From contig NZ_NEUB01000834.1 in the NCBI RefSeq assembly GCF_002910825.1, positions 1 through 56,541 of the forward strand: DNA of 56,541 nt, written 5' to 3'. Of the stretch, positions 24,526 through 33,050 are shown piece by piece. The notes under the pieces were generated by a model. The model did no database searches, was not told the origin of the DNA, and saw only the letters and a program-made list of their open reading frames with translations. Numbering within the stretch: position 1 is the stretch's first letter; the number at the start of each line of letters is the position of its first letter. A program made the position numbers and the translations under genes. This stretch comes from Streptomyces sp. SM1. GTDB taxonomy: Bacteria > Actinomycetota > Actinomycetes > Streptomycetales > Streptomycetaceae.

Positions 24526-25980
24526 CTACCGCCCCGCGAGGCGATACCCGCTGGCCCCGTCCACCGTACTGGCCAGCAGTAGCCGGGCCGGGGCGCCGCC
24601 GAAGACCGCAGAGACGGCCCGGTTGAGGCGCTGAACGTACTTGGGCACCGAGGACGGGGCGACGTAGAGCTTCGCCGCGATCCGCTCGGTCGACATTCCG
24701 GCCTCAGGAGCGTCGTACACGACCTTCACCACGTCGAACAGGCGCTCCGACAGCTCACACGCCACCCTTCCTTCGCTGTCGCGCGCCCCGAGGAGGACGG
24801 TCCGGCCAGGACCGAGGGCGACATGGACGATGACCATCTCGGCCGACGCCTCGCTCGCGTCCTCGGAGGCGGGGTCGGCAAGGTTCAACCGGGCCAGACG
24901 CTGCATCGCTTCCTCGTAGGCCGACACCGTGTAGTACGCGGCCCGGATGGTGGCGCGCTTACCCGAGGCACCCGGCTCGTTCCACAGTCCGGCCTCCGGG
25001 TCCCACAGGCCGTTCATCAGCTTCCACGCCTTGGCGAGGCGGGGATCACGCGGGCTCGCACCGGCCCGGATGGCAGCCTGGGTGCACAGCGCGTACGCCA
25101 TGTGCTCCCAGGCCGTGCCCTGCACATCCTTGTCGTCCTCGACGAACTCCTCCCACCGGTGGTGGTTGTGCAGCAGCCACTGTCCGGCCTCGACGACCAC
25201 TTCGGACAGCCGCTTCCGCTGCACCGGGCCGTGCACCCCACCCGCCTCCCGCGGGCCGTCCCGAAAGGCAGGCTCGCCGCCGGGCCCGGTGCCCGAGCAG
25301 ACGGCCGACAGCGCGAGCAGGCACAGCGCGGTCTTGCTCGGGCTCGGCTCGGTGTCGATATAGGTACGCCACCCCCATGCCCCGCTGGGGCGCCGGTGGT
25401 AGAGCAGACCATGCACTCCGTGGCCGATCAGCGGCTCGACGCGCTCCAACAGGCTGCTGGTCTCCACCCCGCCAGGTAAGAGGAGCCCGGGGCCGAAATC
25501 ATGGAGGGTATCTCGGAGCTCGGCGAGCCGGTGCACCACCAAGGCGGTCTGGTGCAGCGAGGTGTCGTCGAGTCCGAGGACTTCGGGCCAGCCGTGGTCG
25601 ACCTGGTGGTCCTCCAGCCAGCCGACGCACCAGGCCGCGGTCTCCGCGACGCCGTTGTGGTGGAAGAAGCGGGGGTGGGACAGCAGTCCGGCCAGGCCGA
25701 AGGCGATGAACCGGGTGTGCTCACCACGGCCGCCTTTGGGCCGGGGCCGCGAGTGCTCCGGGATGGCGCCGGTGATGAAGTCGAGCCCCTGTCGAACCGG
25801 CTGTCCGGCGATACCGGCGGCCCGCAGAATCGGCAGGACCTCGCTGGTGTTGACGATGGACGAGACCGAGGTCAGGGTGAGGCCCCACCCGCCGTCGTAC
25901 CCCTGGTTGTGCAGCAGGGTCCGGGCAGCCTCGCTCACTCTGGTCTCGAACGCCGCGAGCCCCACGTGCGCACTCTTCAT
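24526..25980 (-). CDS. Terpene-cyclase-like repeat protein with C-terminal winged helix
   Basis: A 484-residue protein. Residues 1 to about 350 carry prenyltransferase/squalene-cyclase-like alpha repeats (LLHNQGYDGGWG, WLEDHQVDHGWPEVLGL, GAWGWRTYIDTEPSPSKT, GLWNEPGASGKRATIRAAYY). The catalytic DxDD of class II cyclases is not seen; LGLDDTS is the closest. The last 90 residues read as a helix-turn-helix (LFDVVKVVYDAPEAG, MSTERIAAKLYVAPSSVPKY), like winged-helix response proteins. The combination suggests a ligand-sensing or regulatory protein and not a terpene synthase. ATG 25980 is preferred over an upstream start with an arginine-rich extension. It may control the RiPP locus next to it. Confidence 0.6.
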   Translation of the reverse strand: MKSAHVGLAAFETRVSEAARTLLHNQGYDGGWGLTLTSVSSIVNTSEVLPILRAAGIAGQPVRQGLDFITGAIPEHSRPRPKGGRGEHTRFIAFGLAGLLSHPRFFHHNGVAETAAWCVGWLEDHQVDHGWPEVLGLDDTSLHQTALVVHRLAELRDTLHDFGPGLLLPGGVETSSLLERVEPLIGHGVHGLLYHRRPSGAWGWRTYIDTEPSPSKTALCLLALSAVCSGTGPGGEPAFRDGPREAGGVHGPVQRKRLSEVVVEAGQWLLHNHHRWEEFVEDDKDVQGTAWEHMAYALCTQAAIRAGASPRDPRLAKAWKLMNGLWDPEAGLWNEPGASGKRATIRAAYYTVSAYEEAMQRLARLNLADPASEDASEASAEMVIVHVALGPGRTVLLGARDSEGRVACELSERLFDVVKVVYDAPEAGMSTERIAAKLYVAPSSVPKYVQRLNRAVSAVFGGAPARLLLASTVDGASGYRLAGR

Positions 25981-26076
25981 GATTCGCCTCCGCCGCCGAA
26001 CGACCCGGACCGCCGGTCGGACCGTACCCAACTCGCCTACTGCTAACGCGCGTTCAGGGTCGAGACGCTACGGTGC

Positions 26077-26414
26077 ATGGTCATGAAGCCGTTCGCGGCC
26101 GGCCCGCGTCCCGGCCCGCAGTTCGAAGCGCTAACGGAGGCGCTGCGCGAAATCGGGCGAGTGCCCTACTACCCGTGGATGCCCGAGGGGGACGAGACCA
26201 CCGTCGCCCGCTGGGTGCGGCAGGCCCTGTCAGCGGTCCTGCACTCGCCCAGCACTCGCCCTTCGAGGGCCCGCGCGGCGCCGCCGACCGCGAGACGCTG
26301 TCCAACGTGCTGCGATACGCCGAGGGCTGGGAGAGCCTCCGGGTGAACCAGAACGAGGAGGAGGCGGCCGAGCACGCGTTGGTGAGCATGATGCGCGCGG
26401 CAGAGTGGACCTGA
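26077..26414 (+). pseudogene. Small hypothetical protein gene with a frameshift
   Basis: The first 50 codons from ATG 26077 give FEALTEALREIGRVPYYPW and TTVARWVRQAL, a plausible protein. From about 26250 the protein-like sequence continues in another frame (ADRETLSNVLRYAEGWESLR, ending AEHALVSMMRAAEWT at the stop at 26414). One indel near 26245-26260 explains this. No family recognised. Confidence 0.45.
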
Positions 26415-26539
26415 CTGGGCGCCCGAGCCGGAGCAGCCGTGAGATCTTCCCACAGAAGACTGCTCAGCATCGCTGAGCTGCGGCTACGCCGGGCTCCGCC
26501 CGCTCGGCGTGATCCGGGAGCTGGGCCGGGCCCTGCCAG

Positions 26540-26690
26540 GCGGGTCCTACTGCGCAACGTGCCGGGCGACCGCGTCGACACCGAGGCGGGCGTAGCCCTC
26601 CAGGGAGGGGACGGAGGTGTGGCGGGAGCGGGCCAGGTGCCCGACGTCGACGGCCGGCGCCTGCTCGCTGAGATCGTGCTGGGCGAGGCC
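26540..26690 (-). pseudogene. C-terminal fragment of a tyrosine recombinase
   Basis: The minus strand encodes VDVGHLARSRHTSVPSLEGY then ARLGVDAVARHVAQ. This resembles the end of actinobacterial phage-type integrases, where the catalytic Tyr follows an 'RH.S..SLE.Y' pattern. The rest of the enzyme is absent here; a possible N-terminal piece lies at 30245-30476 on the same strand. Confidence 0.4.
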
Positions 26691-26881
26691 GACAACCGAC
26701 TGCCGCTGAGGTCCCGGAACCTGCACCGAGTTAAGAACAAGGCCCGCATGCTGCGCGCGCTCTACGAACGGCTGGACCGGCTCCAGGACGCCGCACCCGC
26801 CGCGGAGACGACCGTAGTGGTCTCCCCCCTGATCGTCGCCCGGGGCCGCCTCCCCCGTCGGCTCCGGCCGACCCGCATGAG

Positions 26882-26921
26882 GCCCCCGGCGGCCCACTCT
26901 GCGCCAGCGGCCGCCGGGGGC
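26882..26921 (-). terminator. Terminator hairpin downstream of the HEPN gene
   Basis: Perfect 13-bp inverted repeat gcccccggcggcc / ggccgccgggggc with a 14-nt loop, 30 bp downstream of the stop of the minus-strand gene that ends at 26952. Confidence 0.6.
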
Positions 26922-26951
26922 TTCCCTTGCGACGGGCTGCTTCCCCAGGGG

Positions 26952-28355
26952 TCAGGTGGGGGTGATGTCGGCGGGCCGGTTGTGTGGTGGGGTGGTGGTG
27001 AAGAAGGCGCGCAGGGGCTGGCTGATGTGGTTTTCGCGGCCTGGGTTTTGGACGGCGGCATCGAGCAGGGGCGCGAGGTCCTCGGTGTCGGAAGGGGTCA
27101 GGATGAGCCAGCGCAGGATGACCTGCAGTGTGAGGAGCCGGAGATTTCGCAGCTCTTTCAGTTTCTCCTCTTCTGTTTGGTCTTTGATCACGTCGCCGTG
27201 GACGTAAATGGATCGGGCTTTGTAAGCACGTCGGACGATGCCCTTGGCCTCTTCTTGGTGGTCACGGGTAAGAAAGAGTGCAGCCGCGCGGGAGAGGATG
27301 TTGGCGGTGATGCGCCCGCCTGGGTCGTTGGGGCTGATCAGCAGGGCTTCCAGGGCGATGACGTAGTCAAGGCGGAGTTCGTCGGCCTCCACCTCCCAGA
27401 CGCCGTCGTCGTTGTAGGTGCGCTGGTAAGCGGCCAGGAGGTGCCGGGCTGCGCGTTCCAGTCGCCGGGCACGCCGGTTGAGGATGCGCCGCTCGTGGGT
27501 CGCGCCTGCCATGACCGCGTCGATCTTCGCCGAGATCGCGGTGCAGAAGTCAGCCAGGGCCGGAAGGTATTCGGCCGGGACATGGAAGGCTCCGGTGTCG
27601 CGGACCTCAGCCTCCTCCTCTTTCCCGTACTGGCCTTCATAGACCTGGATGGTCGTCGGCACGTCTCTGGGGTTCAGATCGAAGCGGCGTCCGCGCGCGA
27701 CGGTGAAGACCGAGTCCACCCGGAGAAGTTCGCTGTCCCACAGCATCAGAGGAAGGAGCGCTTGCCAGTGCTGGGCTTCCGCGCGCGGGCCGGTGAAGTC
27801 GAACCAGGTCGGACGGCGTGTGACGGTGCGGCTGGGGTCAGGAGCATGGAGAAACGGTGCGCCGGTGATCAGGTCGAGATCATGGCTCCGGCGCTGCAGG
27901 ACGTTCAGCGCAGGCATCGGGATCGTCTGATTGAGTTCGTCCGCAGTGAAGGTCTGCAAGGTGTGCCGCCCCAGCGGAATCCGTGTTCCCTGGGGGAAGG
28001 TGCCGTTGAGGAGCAGCCATCGCTCGGAGACCGGTGCCGGGCCAGTACAGAAGGTGACGAAGCTGTCCGCGACCTCGGAGACGGGAACCGGCACGCCCCG
28101 GGCAATGAGACGTGCCGCCTCACCCAGTCCCGACTCCTCCAACAGCGTTCGGGAGTTCGGGACCCAGTCTTCATCGAGCTTGGCGTAGAGGTCGGGGTGC
28201 TCTTCCCTAGGCGCTGCGGCGGCCACCTCTCTCACCACGTCCTCCCAGTGGGGCTGGAGCATCAGTACCACGATGGACTGGGGTGTTGGGGACAGACCAC
28301 CCGCGTACTCTAGCCACGACAACACAGCCTCGCGCAGGGAGAGGTGCTTACTCAT
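26952..28355 (-). CDS. Apea-like HEPN-domain protein
   Basis: A 467-residue protein. The N-terminal 300 residues are an unrecognised domain (WFDFTGPRAEAQHWQALLPL, TTIQVYEGQYGKEEEAEV). The C-terminal part has RLDYVIALEALLI and RRAYKARSIYVHGD, the R-x4-H motif of HEPN domains (Apea type). HEPN proteins are often RNases in defence or toxin systems. ATG 28355 (MSKHLSLREAVLSWLEY) is preferred to the longer start at 28430. It stands alone with its own terminator, in a region of mobile-element debris and near a second HEPN protein at 30472. A role in phage defence is plausible but unproven. Confidence 0.65.
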   Translation of the reverse strand: MSKHLSLREAVLSWLEYAGGLSPTPQSIVVLMLQPHWEDVVREVAAAAPREEHPDLYAKLDEDWVPNSRTLLEESGLGEAARLIARGVPVPVSEVADSFVTFCTGPAPVSERWLLLNGTFPQGTRIPLGRHTLQTFTADELNQTIPMPALNVLQRRSHDLDLITGAPFLHAPDPSRTVTRRPTWFDFTGPRAEAQHWQALLPLMLWDSELLRVDSVFTVARGRRFDLNPRDVPTTIQVYEGQYGKEEEAEVRDTGAFHVPAEYLPALADFCTAISAKIDAVMAGATHERRILNRRARRLERAARHLLAAYQRTYNDDGVWEVEADELRLDYVIALEALLISPNDPGGRITANILSRAAALFLTRDHQEEAKGIVRRAYKARSIYVHGDVIKDQTEEEKLKELRNLRLLTLQVILRWLILTPSDTEDLAPLLDAAVQNPGRENHISQPLRAFFTTTPPHNRPADITPT

Positions 28356-28448
28356 ACGGCCTGAAAGTAGCGGCCCTAGTTGCATCTGGGCAGCAGATTT
28401 CCAGCGGCGGAACCAGTAGCGACCGACCATCGTTCGAGCAGCAGCTGA

Positions 28449-28990
28449 CTACCACGTGACTCGTACCTCGCAGCGTTGTTGAACAGCGAAGATCCCGCGC
28501 CAGGCTCCAAGGGGGTCTTCTCCCCCTAGGGGCCTGTGACGCATCTCGCTTGAGCTCGTTGTGGCAATTTCGACACGCACGGCAACACCGGGCGACAGTT
28601 CATCCACCACCGGGCTTCCCGGCACTTTGCGGTTCACGGGAATTGAGCAGTCGCCACTCCAGGAGCGGCACCACCCGGCCGCCGGCTCGCTGCTCGCTGA
28701 GGTAGGCAACTCGGCGGAGGAGTTGATTGACTCGCTCTCCGGTATGCGGGCCGTGACGATGCGGAACAGGTCCGGTGGTACGCGGCACTGCCCAATCAGC
28801 TGCGCCACGTCGATTCCCCCCTGGGTCAGCAGCTCCACCGCTCGCGGGAGGAGCGATGGCTGCTCAATAGCGCTGATCAGGCCTGGTTCATTTCTGCGCC
28901 AGCCTCGGGCCGAGATGGTCGCCATGGCGTTGCGGTAGGACACGTCACTGAGGCGCCCGAGCCAGCGGGCGCGATACAGCAGCGCCTGGA
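28449..28990 (-). pseudogene. Remnant resembling an ImmA/IrrE-associated protein
   Basis: The minus strand reads IQALLYRARWLGRLSDVSYR, NAMATISARGWRRNEPG and EQPSLLPRAVELL with GIDVAQLIGQCRVPP. This is like the C-terminal half of actinobacterial XRE/ImmA-IrrE family proteins, in which the HExxH metallopeptidase part lies upstream. That part is missing, and the frame loses coherence after about 28690. It is treated as a truncated relic; the family assignment is from memory. Confidence 0.38.
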
Positions 28991-29707
28991 TGCTGACGCC
29001 CGAGCCGTCGCCCAGGGCGACGTGGACGCCTTGGCCGCGCAGGCCGAACCGCTGGAGGCGGCCCGGGAGGCGCAGGAGACCGCGATCGGCAACACCGACA
29101 TCCTGCTGAACATGCTCACGTCGGTCGGCCTGTAGGAGGCGCTGGTGGCGGGGATGCCGAGTCCCGGGAACGTGCAGCGGGTGCGGGCGAAGCAGATGGA
29201 GGAGGCCGCGGCGAGGAAGGCGCTGAAGGCCCAGCGGCGTGAGGAGAACGAGCGGAACCGGCTGGCCAAGGAAGCGCGCCGAGGTGACTCATCGGTACAC
29301 GAACGAGACTCGACGGGGACACCGACAAGACGCCGGCTGATGCAGGTGTACCTCTTGGAGTTCTGCGTACGTCCTCACGGTGTCTCGTGCGCGCCCCGGC
29401 AGTGCCGCACTGGCGTTGCCCACAGAGCCTTCGGAGGACTCACCTGTGCAGCGGGTGCCGGGTGGCGCCTCTCAGGAGACACGACTGGGGCACCACAGGG
29501 ACGCCGTTCGTACTTCGCTGCGCCTCTTCTGGAAGGGCCCGGCTGGCGCTTCCGCCGGAGGAGCGGCTGGTGGCGCGGGCCGCGAGTATCGAGGCGAAGT
29601 GGGTCATGCACCCCGCGGAGGTTTCGGCCGAGGAGGTCAAGGCCGCGCAGCGGGCCGCGATGACTCGCATCGAGGTGGTGGAGGCCGTCCGGGCGGGGCG
29701 CGGCGAC
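28960..29707 (+). other. Coding-like fragments of unknown plus-strand genes
   Basis: Three plus-strand pieces have normal coding composition but no coherent gene. One ends at the TAG at 29133-29135 (DALAAQAEPLEAAREAQETA, then LLNMLTSVGL). A second is a Lys/Arg/Glu-rich helix at 29155-29290 (VRAKQMEEAAARKALKAQRR). A third lies around 29545-29700 (EERLVARAASIEAKWVMHPA, EEVKAAQRAAMTRIEVVEAV). They look like debris of plasmid or integrative-element genes. Confidence 0.4.
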
Positions 29708-30250
29708 TCACGGCCCCACGTGCAGGTAGGCCGCCCACCGCGACGGGCGGTCCGGTTCACGGTCGCGGTGGGTACGGGCGGCGGCGTGCAGTGCCGCCGC
29801 CGCGGACATCCGGGCCGGGGGCAGGAGGTTGGTGTAGAAGGCCTCCGCCATGCGCGTGGTGGCGTGGTCATCGACCGGCCAGTGGCTGCCGATCAGCTGG
29901 CTGAAGCCAGCCGCCTGGAAGCCGCTGAGGAGGCTCAGCGACTCGTCGGGAAGGTCCAGCCGGCTCAGCGCGGTGCCGCAGGCCGACAGGAACGCCAGCC
30001 CGCCGCGGCGGGTGCCGGTCAGCGGGAGGTCGGGCTGGTGGAGTTTGCCGTCGTGGAGCAAGAGGTGGGACTCGTAGTCGCGGTCCCGGTCCTGGCCCGT
30101 GTGGCAGGCCAGGTGCACCATTTCGTGGTCCGGCAGCGCCGCCGTGACGTTCCCGCGGCTCGCGGCCGGCCCGCGCAGGAGCCGGCAGCCGGGTAAGAGC
30201 TTGGTCAGCAACGCTGCTTCCAGGTCGGCCGCCGGCAGCGCGACCGTGCT
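29708..30250 (-). pseudogene. N-terminally truncated CHAT-domain protein
   Basis: About 180 codons of a CHAT (caspase-like) protease domain. The catalytic His lies in MVHLACHTGQDRD and the catalytic Cys in FLSACGTALSRLDL, followed by LLSGFQAAGFSQLIGSHWPV and the C-terminal helices. In complete proteins this domain is preceded by TPR or other sensor regions. Here the reading frame is joined at about 30250 to a recombinase fragment, so the sensor part is missing. A TTA codon occurs near the junction. It may be the leftover of a defence or signalling protein. Confidence 0.6.
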
Positions 30251-30476
30251 CCCGGGCGAACTCCTCGAAGATCTTGAATCCCCGGGCGTTCGCGCGCTGC
30301 GTGTTCACGCTGCGCTGGTGGGCGTTCCAGGAAGCCGCAAGGGTCGGCAGCACGTCGTCCTCGCCGTACAGGCCGACGAGGTGGCCGCGCAGCTTCCGCG
30401 CGTGCTGCGGCCACAGGTCACGCGCCGAAGCGTGGCCAGCGTGGTTCGGGGTGAGCGCTCCAGTGCCGTGGTCATG
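30245..30476 (-). pseudogene. N-terminal fragment of a tyrosine recombinase-like protein
   Basis: The minus-strand frame reads ARDLWPQHARKLRGHLVGLY, then WNAHQRSVNTQRANARGFKI and FEEFAREHG, resembling the SAM-like N-terminal domain of integrases from actinobacterial elements. An ATG at 30476 overlaps the stop of the upstream HEPN gene (ATGA), but it is in a neighbouring frame, so an early indel is needed. The sequence changes to a CHAT protein near 30250. Confidence 0.42.
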
Positions 30477-31554
30477 CGACGTCCTCCGGCGCACCCTGCG
30501 CTCGGCAGTCCGGGCACAGAGTGAAGCCCAAACGGTCGGCGTCGGCCGGGGTGGGCCACGGGCGGCTGCAGCCGGCACAGGTTGCGAGGTCCCGCGCTTC
30601 GTGGCGGTTGCTGCAGCCGAAGCAGTACAGGGTGTCGGACAGCCGGGTGCCGTCGGCGAAGTTGACGCCCTCGACAAAGGCGGCGGTGTCGCATTGGGGG
30701 CAGGGGAACGCCAGGGCCAACTGGCCGTCGGAGCAGCCGAGATAGTCGAAGGCCAGCAGCTCGGCCGAGTCCCAGGACGCGCCGCAGAAGCGGCAGTCTC
30801 CGCTGTGGGGGGCGACGACGAGGGTCATCTGCTCGCAGTCGGGGCACATGATGGTCCGGCTCTCCAGCCCGGCCAGCTCGCCGCGCAGCCGATTGAGGCG
30901 CCGTTTGACGTATGAGCTGATGTTCTTCACACCCTCGGCCACCGGGATCATGTCCCGCTCTGCCCTGTCACGTTCCCGCCCTTCGAGCAGCGGCAGGAGC
31001 TGGGTGTCCAAGAAGCGCATGAGGAAGTCGAGCACCCGGCCGGCACGGGCCTCGACCGCGTGGGCGTTGTGCGTCAGGCCGTAGTGTTGCAGGGCATTGC
31101 GGTCTTTCGCCAGGTCCTTCAGCGCCTCGGCCTCCTTCCGGTCGATGGCGACCCCCGCTATGTCGCGCAGGCGCTCGACCGCCGCCTCGGTCCCGCAGCT
31201 CTCGAAGTCCCCACTCTCGAAGTCTTTCCTGGTCGCCCTGCCGGGGTCCTTGAAGATGAGGGTCCAGTGCTCGCGCAGCAGACGGGCCTTGAGGAGCACC
31301 TCGACCGCGGCCTGCAGGTGCAGGACTGCGTACTTGAGGTTCCGGGGTCCGACGTCCGATGCGTTCTCGTCCAGATGCTCGACAACACTGGCGAGGTAGT
31401 CGATGCCGTTGCGGATCGGAGGAAAGTCCAACTGCGGCGGTCCGGCCGGACGCTCCGGCGGCACGAACCAGGGCCCGTCCGTTGCCGCCACCTTCCACTG
31501 CGGTGTGTCGCCTGACTCACCCGTTCGGGCGCGGTCCTGATCTTTCGTCAACAC
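30472..31554 (-). CDS. HEPN-like protein with zinc ribbons
   Basis: A 360-residue protein. Residues about 45-200 form a HEPN-like helical domain (RNLKYAVLHLQAAVEVLLKA, with R-x4-H in DRNALQHYG). Residues 235-355 hold six CxxC-type pairs (CPDC, CRFC, CPQC, CFGC, CAGC, CPDC), suggesting three zinc ribbons that could bind nucleic acid. This architecture suggests an RNA-targeting or sensing protein. GTG start at 31554. The stop overlaps the start of the recombinase-like fragment (ATGA), so it was probably the first gene of an operon whose next gene is now broken. The small ORF copy B starts divergently 43 bp away. Confidence 0.65.
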   Translation of the reverse strand: MLTKDQDRARTGESGDTPQWKVAATDGPWFVPPERPAGPPQLDFPPIRNGIDYLASVVEHLDENASDVGPRNLKYAVLHLQAAVEVLLKARLLREHWTLIFKDPGRATRKDFESGDFESCGTEAAVERLRDIAGVAIDRKEAEALKDLAKDRNALQHYGLTHNAHAVEARAGRVLDFLMRFLDTQLLPLLEGRERDRAERDMIPVAEGVKNISSYVKRRLNRLRGELAGLESRTIMCPDCEQMTLVVAPHSGDCRFCGASWDSAELLAFDYLGCSDGQLALAFPCPQCDTAAFVEGVNFADGTRLSDTLYCFGCSNRHEARDLATCAGCSRPWPTPADADRLGFTLCPDCRAQGAPEDVA

Positions 31555-31596
31555 GCTGACAGGATAACTGTCGCCCCTGCGACGCCTGCCGAGCGC

Positions 31597-32031
31597 TTGA
31601 GCAACTCACAGACTGCAGCTGCGGCCGCTGTCGCCCTCCGTCCGATCCCCGCACTGGCCATCCACGCCGGGGGCGCCGTTGCCGCTTCGATCGCCGCACA
31701 CCGCGCAGGGCTGACAGCCCTGGCAGGCCGGGCTCGCAAGACGGCAGCCGGTGCCGGGCAGGCACCGCGCTCAACCCACTGCGGCTGCGAACCGACGCCC
31801 CAGACTGCAGGTGCACAGCGCACGGATGCCGATGCCCTGACCAGAGGGTGCTTCGGTCCTCGGGGAGCCGGACGGCGGGCCGGCACCGTCGGAGCCCTCG
31901 GAGCTGCCTCACTCCCCTGCCGGCCGATCCAGCCGGAATGCATACCGCGAACTACCCGGCCCTGTGACGCCGCGGTCCAGCATCATGGCCGTCGTCGTCG
32001 AGGATGTACGCCTTGGCGAGGAGATCACTGA
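31597..32031 (+). CDS. Small conserved ORF, copy B
   Basis: An open frame of 144 codons from a TTG at 31597. Residues 9-38 (starting AVALRPIP and including AGGAVAASIA) align with copy A at 727, mostly with synonymous codon differences. The part after residue 55 is Arg/Pro/Cys-rich and may be out of frame or non-native, so the true 3' end is uncertain; copy A stops about 17 codons after the shared block. The TTG start is a guess. It is divergent from the HEPN/zinc-ribbon gene. Function unknown. Confidence 0.35.
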   Translation: MSNSQTAAAAAVALRPIPALAIHAGGAVAASIAAHRAGLTALAGRARKTAAGAGQAPRSTHCGCEPTPQTAGAQRTDADALTRGCFGPRGAGRRAGTVGALGAASLPCRPIQPECIPRTTRPCDAAVQHHGRRRRGCTPWRGDH

Positions 32032-32237
32032 AGGCGTCGGCGGCGCGAGGGCCCGTCATCCATGAACACGTGCAGCGTCAAGGTCGCCGCTCAACGCTCG
32101 CACGTATCCCAGCGCGAGCTCAGGCGTGCTTGAAGACCAAGGGCTTCATGACGCGCCACGGTATCGACTGAACGCGAACTTGACCTGTGTATCCGGGAGC
32201 TCGGCTTCTGGGGATGGCTTGGTCAGCGTCACTCGAA
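32032..32237. other. Short gap without a clear gene
   Basis: On the minus strand, a 34-codon reading (GPRAADAFSDLLAKAYILDD, about 31960-32062) looks like a broken gene piece. No terminator hairpin is obvious for the operon that ends at 32238. Confidence 0.4.
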
Positions 32238-33050
32238 CTATTGGATCTCGCGTTGACTGGCCAGCAGCATCTCGGTGACCGGCGCTGGGGAGTGTCCCGT
32301 CTGGAGGACGACTTGTCGTGCGGCTTGGTGTACGAGCATCGGCAGCCCTCCCACTACGTTCCGCCCGGCGTCTTGGGCGGCGTGCGCAAAACCGCTGGGC
32401 CAGGGACGGTAGACGACGTCCATGAGGGTGCCGGTGCCTCGTGTCCACAGCGGGGCGAAAGCATCCGCGGCATGGGGTGGCAGAGCGGATACAACGAGGT
32501 CGACGGCCAGGTGATGGACGGCGGCTGTCCACGGCTTGATGCTGATCTTGATGCCGATTCGTTCGGCCGTCGGGCCGAGCAGGGAACTGGCCCTGCCTGT
32601 GTCGCGGGCGATCACGACTGCCTGATCGCAGCCCAGTTCACGACCGGCGGCGAGCGCTGTGCAGGCCGTCGCCCCCGCACCGAGCACGGTGACGGTAGTG
32701 GCAGTGGTCACGTCTGCCTCGCGCAACGCCTGCACCATCCCGTACAGGTCGGTGTTTTCCCCGAGGAGTCGGCCGCTGGGTGTCACGACGATGGTGTTCG
32801 CAGCGCCGATCCGCGAGGCCGTCTCCGACACTTCGTCCAGAAGGGGGACAACGGTGCGCTTGAGCGGCATGGTCAGCGAGAAGCCGCCCCAGCTGTCGTC
32901 GAGGGAGGCCAGGAAGCGCGGCAGGTCCTGGGAGCGGCATTCGATGGCGTGATACGTCCAGGGCAGGCCCATCGCGGCGTAGGCCGCCCGGTGCAGAACG
33001 GGCGACAGCGCGGCGTCGACAGGCGACCCGAGCAGAGCCAGCCGTGTCAC
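32238..33050 (-). CDS. aroE: Shikimate dehydrogenase homologue (AroE family)
   Basis: A 270-residue protein of the shikimate/quinate dehydrogenase family, which reduces 3-dehydroshikimate with NADPH. The substrate site is visible: LSPVLHRAAY (Ser of the SxS region replaced by LSP), GGFSLTMPLKRT with the catalytic Lys, and GENTDLYG with the catalytic Asp. The nucleotide loop is VLGAGATACTA. The start at 33050 overlaps the upstream stop (ATGA). It is the last gene of the polyproline-peptide operon, so it is likely a pathway-specific oxidoreductase acting on a cyclitol or shikimate-like unit and not the housekeeping AroE. Confidence 0.8.
   Translation of the reverse strand: MTRLALLGSPVDAALSPVLHRAAYAAMGLPWTYHAIECRSQDLPRFLASLDDSWGGFSLTMPLKRTVVPLLDEVSETASRIGAANTIVVTPSGRLLGENTDLYGMVQALREADVTTATTVTVLGAGATACTALAAGRELGCDQAVVIARDTGRASSLLGPTAERIGIKISIKPWTAAVHHLAVDLVVSALPPHAADAFAPLWTRGTGTLMDVVYRPWPSGFAHAAQDAGRNVVGGLPMLVHQAARQVVLQTGHSPAPVTEMLLASQREIQ

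Noticed and set aside
26439..28313. 624-codon plus-strand frame opposite the HEPN gene
   Set aside because: Composition matches the complement of the HEPN gene. The minus-strand product has a recognisable HEPN motif.
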